From assembly GCA_050330195.1 (NCBI GenBank), contig JBHJOB010000103.1, positions 1 through 64,000 of the forward strand: DNA of 64,000 nucleotides. Direction: 5' to 3'. Below the pieces are notes generated by a model. That model made no database searches and had not been told where the DNA came from. It saw only the letters and a program-made list of their open reading frames with translations. A program made the translations under genes and the position numbers. Below are positions 1-8,813 of the stretch, one piece after another; the first letter of the stretch is position 1; each line of letters starts with the position of its first letter. The stretch is from JAHQVI01 sp050330195 (lineage in GTDB: Bacteria > Pseudomonadota > Alphaproteobacteria > Rhizobiales > Rhodomicrobiaceae).

Positions 1-72
1 CGGAATGGCGGCGGGAATTACAAGGGAAGCTGAGGCGGGAGCGAAAGGAATGGCATGTTCGTGGCAGTCGCC

Positions 73-423
73 TCATTCGGCGTCAGCGTTTTGGGGAAAA
101 AGAATGGCGATTGGCGGGACGCCCTCGATATAGGGGAGACCGAAAGCCTCAAGCTGTTTCCAGCTCTCACGGTTCGCCGGCTTGATCAGCAATTCGATCC
201 GGTCTCGGGACAAGGCACGGCCGGTCAGGTCACGCTGCTTCCCCTTCAACCTGCGCGAACGCTGAGGCGACGTCTGAAGGGTGAAACCGGCAAGCACATC
301 GGCGCGTGTGACAGGCGCAACTTGCTCGATCCATGCCGCGCCTTGGGACGCGCCCGCCATGCACGGTTGCGCGTTGACGGGCATGGACGCAAGAAGCAAT
401 GCCGCAAGGCATAAAGAACGCAT
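73..423 (-). CDS. Small secreted protein at the end of the curli locus, function unknown
   Basis: This encodes 116 residues with an N-terminal Sec-type signal peptide (hydrophobic stretch about residues 4-14, likely cleavage after the Ala in PVNAQ). The ATG is preceded by a GGGAG Shine-Dalgarno about 6 nt upstream. The mature part has no curlin repeats and I recognise no domain; it ends in a Pro/Ile-rich tail. It is the last gene of the minus-strand csg run, 60 nt downstream of a curlin-repeat gene. Position alone suggests a role in curli assembly or inhibition like CsgC/CsgH, but I cannot match it to either family by eye, so no symbol is given. A non-curli secreted protein is equally possible. 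Confidence 0.7.
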   Translation of the reverse strand: MRSLCLAALLLASMPVNAQPCMAGASQGAAWIEQVAPVTRADVLAGFTLQTSPQRSRRLKGKQRDLTGRALSRDRIELLIKPANRESWKQLEAFGLPYIEGVPPIAILFPQNADAE

Positions 424-483
424 AACAAACTCCCGGCTGACGCAGCAGCCGCTTCATCCGGGAGGGATGCCATTCGCGCGCCG

Positions 484-1104
484 CTAATATTGCGTAATCG
501 TCACGCCGCCACCGGATCCGTGCTGCTCGACCATCAGTCCGCCGACGGAGCCAGACTGGTCGATGACGTAGCTATTATTATCACCGAACTGATTAAGGAC
601 TGCTTTCTTGCCGGCGCCTTTCTGCATGATCACGCCGTCATTACTATCGCCGTCCTGCATGATCTCCGCGCTGTGATCGTCGCCGTCCTGGTCAATGCCC
701 GCGACATTGTTGTCGCCATCTTGTTTGATGGACGCCGTATTGGTGAGGCCCGATCCGTCCTGCATGATCGTTGCGGCATTCGTGGAACCGCCTTGCAGGA
801 TGGTTGCGGAATTGATGCCGTTGAGGCCGGTCTGGGTGATCAGCGCTTCGTGGTCTGAGCCGGTTTGTATGATCTTCGCGCTATTTTTGACAGGCGCGCC
901 GCCCTGGACGACTGTGGCGCTGTTGCCGAAGCCCCCCTGCTCGATGGATGCTTCGTTCAAAGCGTCCGAGCCGCCCTGGGTCACAATCGCGCGGTGTTCG
1001 TCACCGACCTGATCAATTATCGCAATGTTCCCATCAGCCCAAGCTTGAGCGCTCGAGAGTGGAAATGGCAGTAAAGCTATCAATGCGAGCAATTTCGGAT
1101 TCAT
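484..1104 (-). CDS. Curlin-repeat protein (CsgB- or CsgA-like amyloid subunit)
   Basis: This encodes 206 residues: a signal peptide (about residues 1-22, ending AQAWA) followed by a mature chain made almost entirely of curlin-type repeats. Units of roughly 20-22 residues have Q-x-G and N-x-A spacing, for example IDQDGDDHSAEIMQDGD. Such repeats form stacked beta-strand-loop-beta-strand amyloid outside the cell. It is the shorter of two curlin genes and lies downstream of the longer one, so it may be the nucleator (CsgB role), but subunit roles cannot be assigned from repeats alone. The reading frame continues upstream to a GTG and a TTG; the ATG at 1104 gives the best signal peptide. Aspartate and glycine are abundant, as in other alphaproteobacterial curlins. 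Confidence 0.85.
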   Translation of the reverse strand: MNPKLLALIALLPFPLSSAQAWADGNIAIIDQVGDEHRAIVTQGGSDALNEASIEQGGFGNSATVVQGGAPVKNSAKIIQTGSDHEALITQTGLNGINSATILQGGSTNAATIMQDGSGLTNTASIKQDGDNNVAGIDQDGDDHSAEIMQDGDSNDGVIMQKGAGKKAVLNQFGDNNSYVIDQSGSVGGLMVEQHGSGGGVTITQY

Positions 1105-1193
1105 TATTGTCACCAATAAGCGTCAGTGAAATCGGGAAAAATAAAAGTGATGGGCAGCAGATGCCGCCCATCCTCTTAGATATGAAAAATCAA

Positions 1194-2270
1194 TCAGTTT
1201 TGGGTTACAGTCGCAACGAGATTGTTGCCATTCGACTGCGTTACAGAGGACAAATTCGTAAGGTCTGTGCCACCTTGCGAAATCGTTACTGTTGAGTTGT
1301 TCGCACCGATCTGGAAAACATCAGACGTGTTCTGGTTGCCATCACCGTCCTGCGTAACCGTGATGGTTGAACCATCGCCGTGTTGCACGATTTCCGAGTC
1401 ATTCGTGTTATCGATACCATCCTGAATCACTATGACGGTCGAACCAATGCCGTCCTGGTCTACCGTAGACCAGTTGGTGTCATTTGTGCCGCCTGCGCCG
1501 AGCTGAGTGACGCTGACGTCAGAGCCATTGCCTTGCTGGATGATGTCAGAAGTGTTGTCCAGATCGATGCCGCCCTGAACAACAGTTGACTTGAGCGCTG
1601 TCCCATTCTGGTCAATTGTGGAAATATTGATATTGTCGATGCCGCTTTGGCTTACATTGATGTTTTCATCGCCGACGGCCGTCGGGTTAGGGCTTACGCC
1701 GTTGCCAACCTGGGTGATGTGCGATGTGTTCATGTTGCCTAAGCCGGCTTGTTCGACGCGCGCAGTAAGATCTTCACCATCCTGGCCGAATTTGACGAAC
1801 TCGTTGTTGCTGTCGACTTCGCCAATGCGTGAGGTATTCGTATTGTTCCCGCCGCGCTGAATAACATGGACTTGGTTGGTGCTGTTAACACCGCCGATGC
1901 CCCTTTGAACAATCTGGGAATCGTTAGCTTGTGACGTACCAAAACCGCCCTGATCGACAGTGGCACTTGCGTTTTTACCTGCCTGCAATATATTTGACTG
2001 GTTATCATTATTGACTGCATTGAAAATTGGAGGAGCTGAAATCACACCCTGATTTACAGTCGCAGTCAGGTTATTACCTTCTCCTGTTACTGTGCTTTTA
2101 CGCTGCATGATAACGGAAGTATTGGTATTCCCGCCGGCCTGAGACTGAGTAACCGTCGCAGTTGAATTGTTCACATCAATCTGGTCGATCGTGGAATCGT
2201 TGTCGGCGGCGTAGGCAGACGAAGCTGCCATCAGCGCGGCCAGGGATACAGCCAATGAAAGTTTCTTCAT
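1194..2270 (-). CDS. csgA: Major curlin-repeat protein (CsgA-like amyloid subunit)
   Basis: This encodes 358 residues with a clear signal peptide (MKKLSLAVSLAALMAASSAYA) and a long mature region of about 14-16 imperfect curlin repeats with Q-x-G, N-x-S/T and T-V-T-Q motifs. E. coli CsgA is about 150 residues with five repeats, so this subunit is more than twice as long. The ATG at 2270 is preceded by GGAGAAAAAC, so it is preferred over the in-frame ATG 12 nt upstream, which overlaps that Shine-Dalgarno. It lies between csgG and the second curlin gene. It is expected to be exported through the CsgG pore and polymerise on the cell surface, supporting biofilm and adhesion. The symbol is by family and context; which of the two curlins is the major subunit is inferred from length. 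Confidence 0.85.
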   Translation of the reverse strand: MKKLSLAVSLAALMAASSAYAADNDSTIDQIDVNNSTATVTQSQAGGNTNTSVIMQRKSTVTGEGNNLTATVNQGVISAPPIFNAVNNDNQSNILQAGKNASATVDQGGFGTSQANDSQIVQRGIGGVNSTNQVHVIQRGGNNTNTSRIGEVDSNNEFVKFGQDGEDLTARVEQAGLGNMNTSHITQVGNGVSPNPTAVGDENINVSQSGIDNINISTIDQNGTALKSTVVQGGIDLDNTSDIIQQGNGSDVSVTQLGAGGTNDTNWSTVDQDGIGSTVIVIQDGIDNTNDSEIVQHGDGSTITVTQDGDGNQNTSDVFQIGANNSTVTISQGGTDLTNLSSVTQSNGNNLVATVTQN

Positions 2271-2315
2271 GTTTTTCTCCATAAGATAAGGTAAACTTGA
2301 AAAGTACGCTTTGAG

Positions 2316-2380
2316 AGGGCTTCATGGGCCCTTTCCTTCCGAGTAGCGGCCATTCCCATCAGCAAAATCGGATGGCCGCT
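2316..2380 (-). promoter_or_regulatory. Two inverted repeats between csgG and csgA
   Basis: AGCGGCCAT (2345-2353) pairs perfectly with ATGGCCGCT (2372-2380) around an 18-nt loop. AGGGC (2316-2320) pairs with GCCCT (2328-2332) around 7 nt. On the minus transcript they lie after the csgG stop and before the csgA Shine-Dalgarno. Neither is followed by a U-run, so they look like RNA-stabilising or attenuating hairpins rather than a standard terminator. Such structures could let the curlin subunit accumulate to a different level from the pore. Confidence 0.4.
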
Positions 2381-2463
2381 GCTCCTTCCCCGCTCCTTGA
2401 GCGGGAAATCTGTTCACGCTTGTCACGCATCTCTTGCCGGACTTGCTGTCCAGGTCCGCGAAG

Positions 2464-3645
2464 CTACTTCTTCGTTGTCAGATGCTCGTGTCTTTCGAAA
2501 ACCGTCAGCCCCACCGCAGTTGCCACCGGACGCCGTTCCACCACGGAGGTCGCCCACGAATTTTGCGAGGCTTTTCCGGCCGATGCGACCATGCGAGCAC
2601 GCTCGGGCGCCCTGACCGGCAAGTCGATAACGGTCGTCCGAGAAATTTCAGGCAAAGCAGCCGTCGTCAGCTGTTCTTCTTCGCTGCTCTTGCCGTCCGG
2701 CGCCGATTTTCCGCTTGCGTAACGGCGCGGGCTGGCGCCTGCCTTGTGCGCGCCGATCAGATCGTTCTGGGCGGCCTTGTCAGAAAATGACCAGATGCCT
2801 TGTTCCGCGCCCTCCACGATGATCGTGTAGACGGCCTTTTCGATCGCCTGCTGCACGGCGAGTTGATCCGGCTCGTTCTTGGTGATGCCCGCTTCGGCTT
2901 CGAGGATCTTGTCCACGGCGACAAATTTGAAGACGCCGCCCTGAACCGCGACGGAGGCGATTGATTTATGCGTGGTCACGGAGGCGAGCACTTCGCCGGT
3001 CTTTGTACTGACGGCGCGCAGATAGATGGTGATCGTATCCAGCCGGTATTTCATGTCGCCGCCAATGCCAAGCAACCGCGCTCCAACACCGCCCGTTTCG
3101 ATATTGCTGTCAAAGCCGATGATGCCGCCCTCGAAGATGATGGCGGCATAGACCAGCGGTGGCAGAACCTTCGGATTAACGCCTTTCTCGCCGAGATAGG
3201 TCATGCGCATCTGCGTTATGATGCTGCGCTCTTTCAGCAGATTGTCGATCTTTTCGCGCTCGACGACCTTGAACCAGCTCCCGCCGCCAACATCCTGCAG
3301 CGCCTTGATCAGGATCGACGTTGCGCCTTGAGTCACCGCACGGGAGAGCGTTTGGGTCGCTACGGTTGGCTTGAACTGGCCGGTCTGGTCCGAATAATCG
3401 TAAACGGCCACGGGAACCTGGGTGGACGGGGGCGGAAGGTCACGCAGGCTCTGATTAACTTCCGTGACGGGATTGACGACCGGTGGCAGAATTCCCGCCG
3501 ATAGCTTGTCTGTCGCCGCGCTGCTGGAGCAGCCGGCCAGACCGAGCCCGGCGCTGGCTATGAGGGCGCTCATCAGCACGAACTTCTTTAGCGATGGCGC
3601 TGTCCCAAGACGAAATTGAATAGCAGTGGGCAAGCTTATTGGCAT
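2464..3645 (-). CDS. csgG: CsgG-family outer-membrane curli secretion lipoprotein with C-terminal extension
   Basis: CsgG forms the nonameric outer-membrane channel that exports curlin subunits. The protein has a lipoprotein signal with lipobox LAGC (lipidated Cys about residue 39). The CsgG core follows: VPVAVYDYSDQTGQFK, the KVVEREKIDNLLKERS segment, the Gly-rich EGGIIGFDSNIETGG transmembrane-hairpin region, and YRLDTITIYLRAV. The core ends near residue 280. E. coli CsgG is 277 residues in total, but this protein continues for about 110 more residues that are charged, low-complexity and probably disordered. The ATG at 3645 has GAGG 6 nt upstream; an earlier in-frame TTG is less likely. It is transcribed with csgF immediately upstream. 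Confidence 0.92.
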   Translation of the reverse strand: MPISLPTAIQFRLGTAPSLKKFVLMSALIASAGLGLAGCSSSAATDKLSAGILPPVVNPVTEVNQSLRDLPPPSTQVPVAVYDYSDQTGQFKPTVATQTLSRAVTQGATSILIKALQDVGGGSWFKVVEREKIDNLLKERSIITQMRMTYLGEKGVNPKVLPPLVYAAIIFEGGIIGFDSNIETGGVGARLLGIGGDMKYRLDTITIYLRAVSTKTGEVLASVTTHKSIASVAVQGGVFKFVAVDKILEAEAGITKNEPDQLAVQQAIEKAVYTIIVEGAEQGIWSFSDKAAQNDLIGAHKAGASPRRYASGKSAPDGKSSEEEQLTTAALPEISRTTVIDLPVRAPERARMVASAGKASQNSWATSVVERRPVATAVGLTVFERHEHLTTKK

Positions 3646-3705
3646 CGTCAGCCTCAACCGTTGGCGCGAAACATGATTGGATCGAAAAGCTTCGAGGTCG
3701 ACGAG

Positions 3706-4122
3706 CTATGGCGTGACCAAAGTGGGGATAGCGATGACCGTCACCTGCCCGGTGGAGAAATCTGTTACGGTCAAATTGATTTCCGTTCCCGTATTGACGA
3801 AAGTAATTTGCTGGTTATCGAAAACAATTGTCCCATTCGGTTGTGCATTCTCGCCAAAAATGGCTTCTGATACTTGTGAGGCCAGCGATGAATAAAGCCG
3901 AGATTGCAGCATGCTAATAAACCGCTCGGAATCCGATTGGGACTTGGCGCTGGAATTTTCCTTGAATTGCTTTTGTGTCGTGGCAAGGCTTTGAAGATGG
4001 GTCGAATTCAAATAATGACCGCCGAACGATGGATTGATCGGTGTATAGACAAGATCGGATCCAATAACAGTGTTCACTTGGGCAAAACAAAACGCACTAA
4101 AAAATATGAACGCCTTTTTCAT
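3706..4122 (-). CDS. csgF: CsgF curli assembly protein
   Basis: This encodes 138 residues with a signal peptide (about residues 1-21). The mature chain begins with the conserved CsgF signature: a short N-terminal segment, NPSFGG and a nearby YLNST. In E. coli this segment plugs into the CsgG channel. A helical middle part and a beta-rich C-terminus ending TVTDFSTGQVTVIAIP follow, as in CsgF. CsgF couples secretion to nucleation at the cell surface. The gene lies 60 nt upstream of csgG on the same strand and is probably the first csg gene of the transcript visible here. The usual partner csgE was not found within the window. Confidence 0.9.
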   Translation of the reverse strand: MKKAFIFFSAFCFAQVNTVIGSDLVYTPINPSFGGHYLNSTHLQSLATTQKQFKENSSAKSQSDSERFISMLQSRLYSSLASQVSEAIFGENAQPNGTIVFDNQQITFVNTGTEINLTVTDFSTGQVTVIAIPTLVTP

Positions 4123-4360
4123 ACTTTAACTGTCCCAAAATATAAATTGCGATAATAAAAAGTCTGGATTTTGACCCCCGGATATCTGTCTCATAGGAGG
4201 CGGATATTTGCCTAAGCGAGGCGAACCACTCTTTCGGCTGGACCACGCAATTGCTAACAGGAGGTAAATGGCCGGTCAATATCAACCTGAAGTTGTTAAT
4301 CTGTTGGTGAAAATCTGTGGTTGTTCTGCATCAGAGTAACCACACGGTTCAAGGCGCCGC

Positions 4361-4738
4361 CTACACATTCGCCATGACGATGATGAGGATAACCAGAAGA
4401 ACGTTCAGCTGTTCCGAGACGGAGGCGTGCCCGAGAGGGACCCGCTGATGGTACTCCTTCACGACTTTCGTGATGGGCTCCGGCGGCGGCATTGTGCCGT
4501 AGGCCGGATTGCCCCGAACCCAGCGCCAGACGAGGCCCACGCCGTAGCGGCCGTAGCGCAGCATGGAGAGCGAGCCGAGGGCGAAGCTTCGATGGCGCAG
4601 GACGAAGCCGAGCCAGACGACGATGCCGATCCAGACGACGGTCGAGAGCAGGTCGCTGAGGACGAACCAGACGATGCTCCAGAGAATGCCGAAGATGAAG
4701 CTGAATATCGTCCAGAGAATGGAGAAAAATTCGGCCAT
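4361..4738 (-). CDS. Small membrane protein, function unknown
   Basis: This encodes 125 residues. Residues about 1-45 are strongly hydrophobic and Trp/Phe-rich (likely two membrane helices with LWSIVWFVLSDLL between them). A basic cytoplasmic-looking stretch (LRYGRYGVGLVWRWVRG) follows, then a polar region with PPPEP, then a final hydrophobic segment VLLVILIIVMANV. I recognise no family. It lies upstream of csgF on the same strand, but the 238-nt gap gives no sign of a shared operon. The ATG at 4738 is chosen; the frame also opens 9 nt earlier with TTG. Confidence 0.6.
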   Translation of the reverse strand: MAEFFSILWTIFSFIFGILWSIVWFVLSDLLSTVVWIGIVVWLGFVLRHRSFALGSLSMLRYGRYGVGLVWRWVRGNPAYGTMPPPEPITKVVKEYHQRVPLGHASVSEQLNVLLVILIIVMANV

Positions 4739-4952
4739 CTGACGCAATCCCGATTGAGGCGGCTGGAGCCACGGCTTGATTGTTGTTGTGCGCGGTGATG
4801 CCGTCAGGACTGCATGAGCAATTTAACCGGTCTGATCGCGTGGGACAGAACCCAACCCTGCAGAACGCTCCTCCCGTTCGCGCCTATGAATGATAATGAT
4901 CGAGTTGCTCCGGCGTTCCAAGACCTGAAATCATGGCGGGTCCGTGGGACAC

Positions 4953-5052
4953 TAGATCAGGATCATTTCTCATGGAAACGATCCTGATCTGCATCTGTTG
5001 GTTCAAGCTCGATTTTTCCGAGAAATGGGGTCCATTTTATCGGATCTCTCTC
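4953..5052 (-). repeat. ~100-bp dispersed repeat, copy 1 (3' end of atzF)
   Basis: This stretch is about 90% identical to 32969-33070. It contains a perfect inverted repeat, GATCAGGATC ... GATCCTGATC, around a 15-nt loop, and a conserved tail ending in TTATCGGATC. The tail supplies the last codons and the TAA stop of allophanate hydrolase. On the minus transcript it forms a stable 10-bp hairpin after the stop codon and could protect the mRNA end or aid termination. Confidence 0.8.
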
Positions 5053-6842
5053 AACCCTGCCAGAAACGCTCGCCACCCGCCCAGTTCGGAAACGTCCTCC
5101 GCATCCGCAGTGGGCGCCGCCTCGACAAGAAATCCTTTCGGCGCGGTCCCATCGGCCAGTTGCAGCGTACCGATGGACAGCGGCGCGGGAATGTCAGCCA
5201 GAAATGAGCCGACAGCCTCGTTCGGCAATGCCCAGACTTCCAGCTCGATTGACACGCCTTCTCCGTCAGCCACCTGCAACAGCCCCGGCCTTCTCGGTTC
5301 GCCGCCCGGCAGGGCAAACAGCCGGTAGGATGGCTGTGTCGCCGCCTTGCGCAGGAAGATGCCGCCTCGCGAGGTAAGCTGCTCATTGAGCGGCAGTCCC
5401 GACATATGCGCGCCGACCACGGCAAGCTCCATGAAGCCATCCGGCGCAGCCTCAGGACGCCGCGGAGCAGTGGGCACAGCCTTGCCGGTCGCCCCCCGCG
5501 TTACGCCGGAGGCTTCATGGAGGCGCTCGCCAAACCCGGCGAGCAGACCATCCCGCCCGCGCGGGGCGATCAGCGTCAGCCCGGCGGGACGGCCATCCCC
5601 CCGATAGACGCAGGGGACAGCCAGCGCGCAGAGATCGAGGAGATTGACGAAATTGGTGTAGGTGCCGAAACGCGAATTGGTCAGGATCGGCTCGGCCTCG
5701 ACTTCGGCCACGGTATAGACCGTGGGGATGCTGGGAACGGCGAGCATGTCGATGGTCTGCCAGACGCTTTCTGTCATGCGGCGGCGTTCGGCAAGCTTGT
5801 AGAGCCCCGCGAAAGTATCGGCGGCTGTGATTTTCGCGGCGGGTTCGATAATGGCGCGCGTCACGGGGTGGAGGGCCTCGGGCTTTGCCGCGATGAATTC
5901 GCGGATCGCCTGATAGCGTTCGGCAACCCAGGGGCCGGTGTAGAGCAGGGCGGCGACGTCGTAGAACGGCGTCAGGTCGGTCTCGATCAACTCCGCGCCG
6001 TGCTCTCGCAGCGCCGCCAGATGCGCCTCGAATGCCTGCGCGGCGTATTCGTCACCGAAGAACTCGCGGCTCCGCTGATCGGGTACGCCAACGCGAAGGA
6101 CCGGCGGGGTCGCGAGCGATCCGGGATGGACCGGCCGCGAAAAAGCATCTTCGGCGTCAGGTTCGGCCATGACATCGAATGCGCGCCACGCATCGTCGAG
6201 CGTCGTCGCGAAAATCGAGACGCAGTCCAGCGTGCGGCAGGCAGGGACGACGCCGCGCGCCGAGATCGCGCCAAGGCTGGGCTTCAGGCCGACAATATTG
6301 TTGAGCGCGGCGGGCACGCGGCCCGACCCTGCCGTATCGGTTCCAAGCGCAAAGCTGACGATGCCCTGCGATACGGCCACGGCCGATCCTGACGACGAGC
6401 CGCCAGGGACCAATTCGGGGTCAACGGCGTTGAGCGGCGGCCTGTAAGGCGAGCGCATGCCGACAAGCCCCGTTGCGAACTGGTCGAGATTGGTCTTGCC
6501 GATCAGGATGGCTCCCGCATTCAGCAGCAGATCGACGCAAATCGCGTTCTTTTCAGCCGTATAAGCGTAATCTGGACAGGCAGCTGTCGTGACCATTCCG
6601 GCCACGTCGATATTGTCCTTGACCGCGAAAGGCACGCCCCAGAGCGGTTTGCCGACCGGATCGAACGCGCCAAGATCGGCGGCGGCTTCCCTCGCTGCGC
6701 CCTTGTCGATCAGCGTGATGAAGATCCCCGGATCGCCGACCACCTCGATGCGGGCATGGACTGCGTCGACCATATCGGACGGGCTGCGGCCCGAAGCGTA
6801 GGCGGCATGAAGGCTGGAAATTGTCAGGTCGATCTCGCTCAT
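5037..6842 (-). CDS. atzF: Allophanate hydrolase
   Basis: This enzyme hydrolyses allophanate (urea-1-carboxylate) to ammonia and CO2, the last step of cyanuric acid/biuret breakdown or of the urea carboxylase route. It is 601 residues, the usual length. Residues 1-450 are an amidase-signature domain with Lys75 (AVKDN), cis-Ser149 (GGSSSGSA) and nucleophile Ser173 (DTAGSGR). Residues about 465-600 are the allophanate-hydrolase C-terminal domain, with the typical LAVVGAHMSGLPLN start. The usual partner urea carboxylase is absent. Instead the gene follows an oligopeptide-type ABC importer on the same strand with a 66-nt gap, so it is probably the last gene of that operon. Its stop codon lies inside a dispersed ~100-bp repeat. 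A general amidase is less likely because of the C-terminal domain. Confidence 0.93.
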   Translation of the reverse strand: MSEIDLTISSLHAAYASGRSPSDMVDAVHARIEVVGDPGIFITLIDKGAAREAAADLGAFDPVGKPLWGVPFAVKDNIDVAGMVTTAACPDYAYTAEKNAICVDLLLNAGAILIGKTNLDQFATGLVGMRSPYRPPLNAVDPELVPGGSSSGSAVAVSQGIVSFALGTDTAGSGRVPAALNNIVGLKPSLGAISARGVVPACRTLDCVSIFATTLDDAWRAFDVMAEPDAEDAFSRPVHPGSLATPPVLRVGVPDQRSREFFGDEYAAQAFEAHLAALREHGAELIETDLTPFYDVAALLYTGPWVAERYQAIREFIAAKPEALHPVTRAIIEPAAKITAADTFAGLYKLAERRRMTESVWQTIDMLAVPSIPTVYTVAEVEAEPILTNSRFGTYTNFVNLLDLCALAVPCVYRGDGRPAGLTLIAPRGRDGLLAGFGERLHEASGVTRGATGKAVPTAPRRPEAAPDGFMELAVVGAHMSGLPLNEQLTSRGGIFLRKAATQPSYRLFALPGGEPRRPGLLQVADGEGVSIELEVWALPNEAVGSFLADIPAPLSIGTLQLADGTAPKGFLVEAAPTADAEDVSELGGWRAFLAGLREIR

Positions 6843-6908
6843 CGGTGCTCTTTGCGTTTCCTGTTTTCGTTTCTTGCCTCTCCCGGAAGAGAGGTCGGCA
6901 TTGGGTCG

Positions 6909-8636
6909 TCAAACCGGCGGATGCGGCGCGGCGGCGATCAATTCACGCGTATAGTCCTGCGCCGGCGCGTCCATGACGGCTTCGGTCGGTCCTTCCTCGA
7001 TGATGCGCCCTCCCTTCATCACGATGATCCGGTCACAGAGCAGGCGGACAACCTGCAGGTCGTGGCTGACGAACAGATAGCTCATGCCAAGATCGCGCTT
7101 CAGGTCGACCAGCAGATTGAGCACGACGGCCTGCACGGAAACATCGAGCGCGGCAGTCGGCTCATCCAGAATAAGCAGGCGCGGATCGAGCGCAATAGCG
7201 CGCGCAATGCCAACACGCGCTTTCTGTCCGCCCGAAAGCTGGTGCGGGAAGCGGTCGAGCAGGTCGCGCGGCAGGCCGACACGGTCCGCAAGCTGCTCGG
7301 CCTTGGTGCGCACCTCGTCGCCGCCGCGCATCCCGGCGAGCCGGTAAAGCGGGTCGGCGATGGAGCGAAAGGCGGTGAAACGCGGATTGAGGCTGTCCGT
7401 CGGGTCCTGAAAGACCATCTGCAGACGCGGGCGCGCGGGATCGTGGGCGAAGCTTTTTGCCGGGACTTGCGCGATGTCGCGGTCTTCGAATTCGATACTG
7501 CCGGAGGTTGCGTCGAGCAGACGCATAACCATGGAGGAGGTCGTGGACTTACCACAGCCGGACTCGCCGACAAGGCCGAGGCACTCGCCTGCGCCCACGG
7601 AAAAGCTGATGCCATCGACGGCGCGGAAAACCGGCGGTTTTTCCGCGTCGCCGGACGCTTTTTTCTTCCAGAAGGCCAGCGGGTTCGCCGATCCGTTCGC
7701 CATCGGAAATTCCTTTACCAGATCCTTCACCTGCAGGATCGGCGGCGCGTTGCCGGCAACTCTGTTCGTCCGTTCACGGGCCAAAGCGTCCGCTTCAAGG
7801 CCCTCCGCATCCTCCGGCAGCAGATCCCGGATTTCGATGCCGGGGCGCGGCGTCGCCCGCATCAGCCGCTTCGTGTAAGGATGCTCAGGCGCGCGGAAAA
7901 TCGTCTCGGCGCGCGCATTTTCCACGACCCTGCCTTGCTCCATCACCAGCACCTTGTCGCAATAGGCGCTGGCCAGCCCGAGATCATGCGTGATCAAAAT
8001 GGTGGACATGCCGCGCTCGCGCGTCAACTCGACGACGAGATCCATGATCGCCTTTTGCGTGGTCACATCGAGGCCCGTTGTCGGCTCGTCGGCAATCAGC
8101 AGGCGCGGACGGCAGGCGAGTGCGATGGCGATGACGATGCGCTGGCACATGCCGCCAGACAGCTCGAACGGATAGGAGTCGTAGCGCGCTTCGGGCTGGT
8201 TGATCCTGACCAGCCGCAACAGGTCGATGGCCTTTTGTTTCGCATCGCCGCGCACAGCCTGCGAATGTTCGATCAGGACGTCCTCGATCTGGCGGCCGAC
8301 CTTGCGGATCGGATTGAGCGCGGCGCGCGGGTTCTGGAAGATCATCGAGATTTCCCGGCCGCGAATGTCGCGCATCTCGCGTTCTTTCGCGGCGATCAAG
8401 TCAATGCCGCTGAAATGGACCGAACCGCCGGCGACGCGGCCCGCCCGGTCAAGAATCCGCATCAGGGCGTAGGATGTTACCGATTTGCCCGATCCGGATT
8501 CGCCGACAATGCCGACCGTTTCGCCCTTGGTCACTTGCAGATCGACCGATTTGACGGCGGTGACGGTCCCGCCGCGTGTCGCGAATTCGACGACGAGATC
8601 GCGGACATCGAGAAGCGGAGGCTGGGTGGTGGTCAT
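6909..8636 (-). CDS. Fused DppD-DppF ATPase of a dipeptide/oligopeptide-type ABC importer
   Basis: This single 575-residue chain carries both nucleotide-binding domains of an Opp/Dpp-type importer. The first has Walker A GESGSGKS near the N-terminus, signature LSGG and LLIADEPTTGLD. The second, from about residue 300, has Walker A GESGCGKS, LSGGQKARVGIARAI and LLILDEPTAALD. Each domain has the C-terminal oligopeptide_HPY-type tail (HPYTKRLM; QDYTRELIAA). The fusion is common in Hyphomicrobiales. The ATG at 8636 has AGGAG 8 nt upstream. The frame extends 27 codons further, but that part reads through a REP-like repeat and is not counted. The gene lies between dppC and atzF, and the protein would energise uptake of their shared substrate. 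Confidence 0.93.
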   Translation of the reverse strand: MTTTQPPLLDVRDLVVEFATRGGTVTAVKSVDLQVTKGETVGIVGESGSGKSVTSYALMRILDRAGRVAGGSVHFSGIDLIAAKEREMRDIRGREISMIFQNPRAALNPIRKVGRQIEDVLIEHSQAVRGDAKQKAIDLLRLVRINQPEARYDSYPFELSGGMCQRIVIAIALACRPRLLIADEPTTGLDVTTQKAIMDLVVELTRERGMSTILITHDLGLASAYCDKVLVMEQGRVVENARAETIFRAPEHPYTKRLMRATPRPGIEIRDLLPEDAEGLEADALARERTNRVAGNAPPILQVKDLVKEFPMANGSANPLAFWKKKASGDAEKPPVFRAVDGISFSVGAGECLGLVGESGCGKSTTSSMVMRLLDATSGSIEFEDRDIAQVPAKSFAHDPARPRLQMVFQDPTDSLNPRFTAFRSIADPLYRLAGMRGGDEVRTKAEQLADRVGLPRDLLDRFPHQLSGGQKARVGIARAIALDPRLLILDEPTAALDVSVQAVVLNLLVDLKRDLGMSYLFVSHDLQVVRLLCDRIIVMKGGRIIEEGPTEAVMDAPAQDYTRELIAAAPHPPV

Positions 8637-8664
8637 GACTGCACTCCTGGGGCTGACGGTGTCG

Positions 8665-8770
8665 CTCCCTCTCCTGTCGGGAGAGGGTTGGGGTGAGGGG
8701 TGAAAGAATTTCGTCACGTGTTGTCTCCCCTCACCCGCCGCTTCGCGTCGACCTCTCCCTGAGGGAGAGG
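8665..8770. repeat. REP-like two-hairpin intergenic repeat, copy A
   Basis: Two hairpins built on CCTCTCC/GGAGAGG flank an inner region with the pair GGGGTGAGGGG ... CCCCTCACCC. The same architecture recurs at 50786-50891 and 55580-55721. Here it separates dppC from the fused ATPase gene and may adjust relative expression by stabilising the upstream mRNA. Confidence 0.8.
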
Positions 8771-8813
8771 TAACGTCAGGCCGAACAACTCGCTCTTGTT
8801 CATTAACTCGCCC

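Noticed and set aside
73..423. Naming this gene csgH or csgC
   Set aside because: Position fits but no family motif is visible; only a signal peptide can be supported.
484..2270. DNA tandem-repeat array or CRISPR
   Set aside because: The periodic pattern is at protein level (curlin repeats). The DNA units are too diverged and have no spacer structure.
6756..8696. A 646-residue plus-strand frame over the fused ABC ATPase gene
   Set aside because: Antisense shadow of a well-supported gene with intact ATPase motifs; no recognisable protein.
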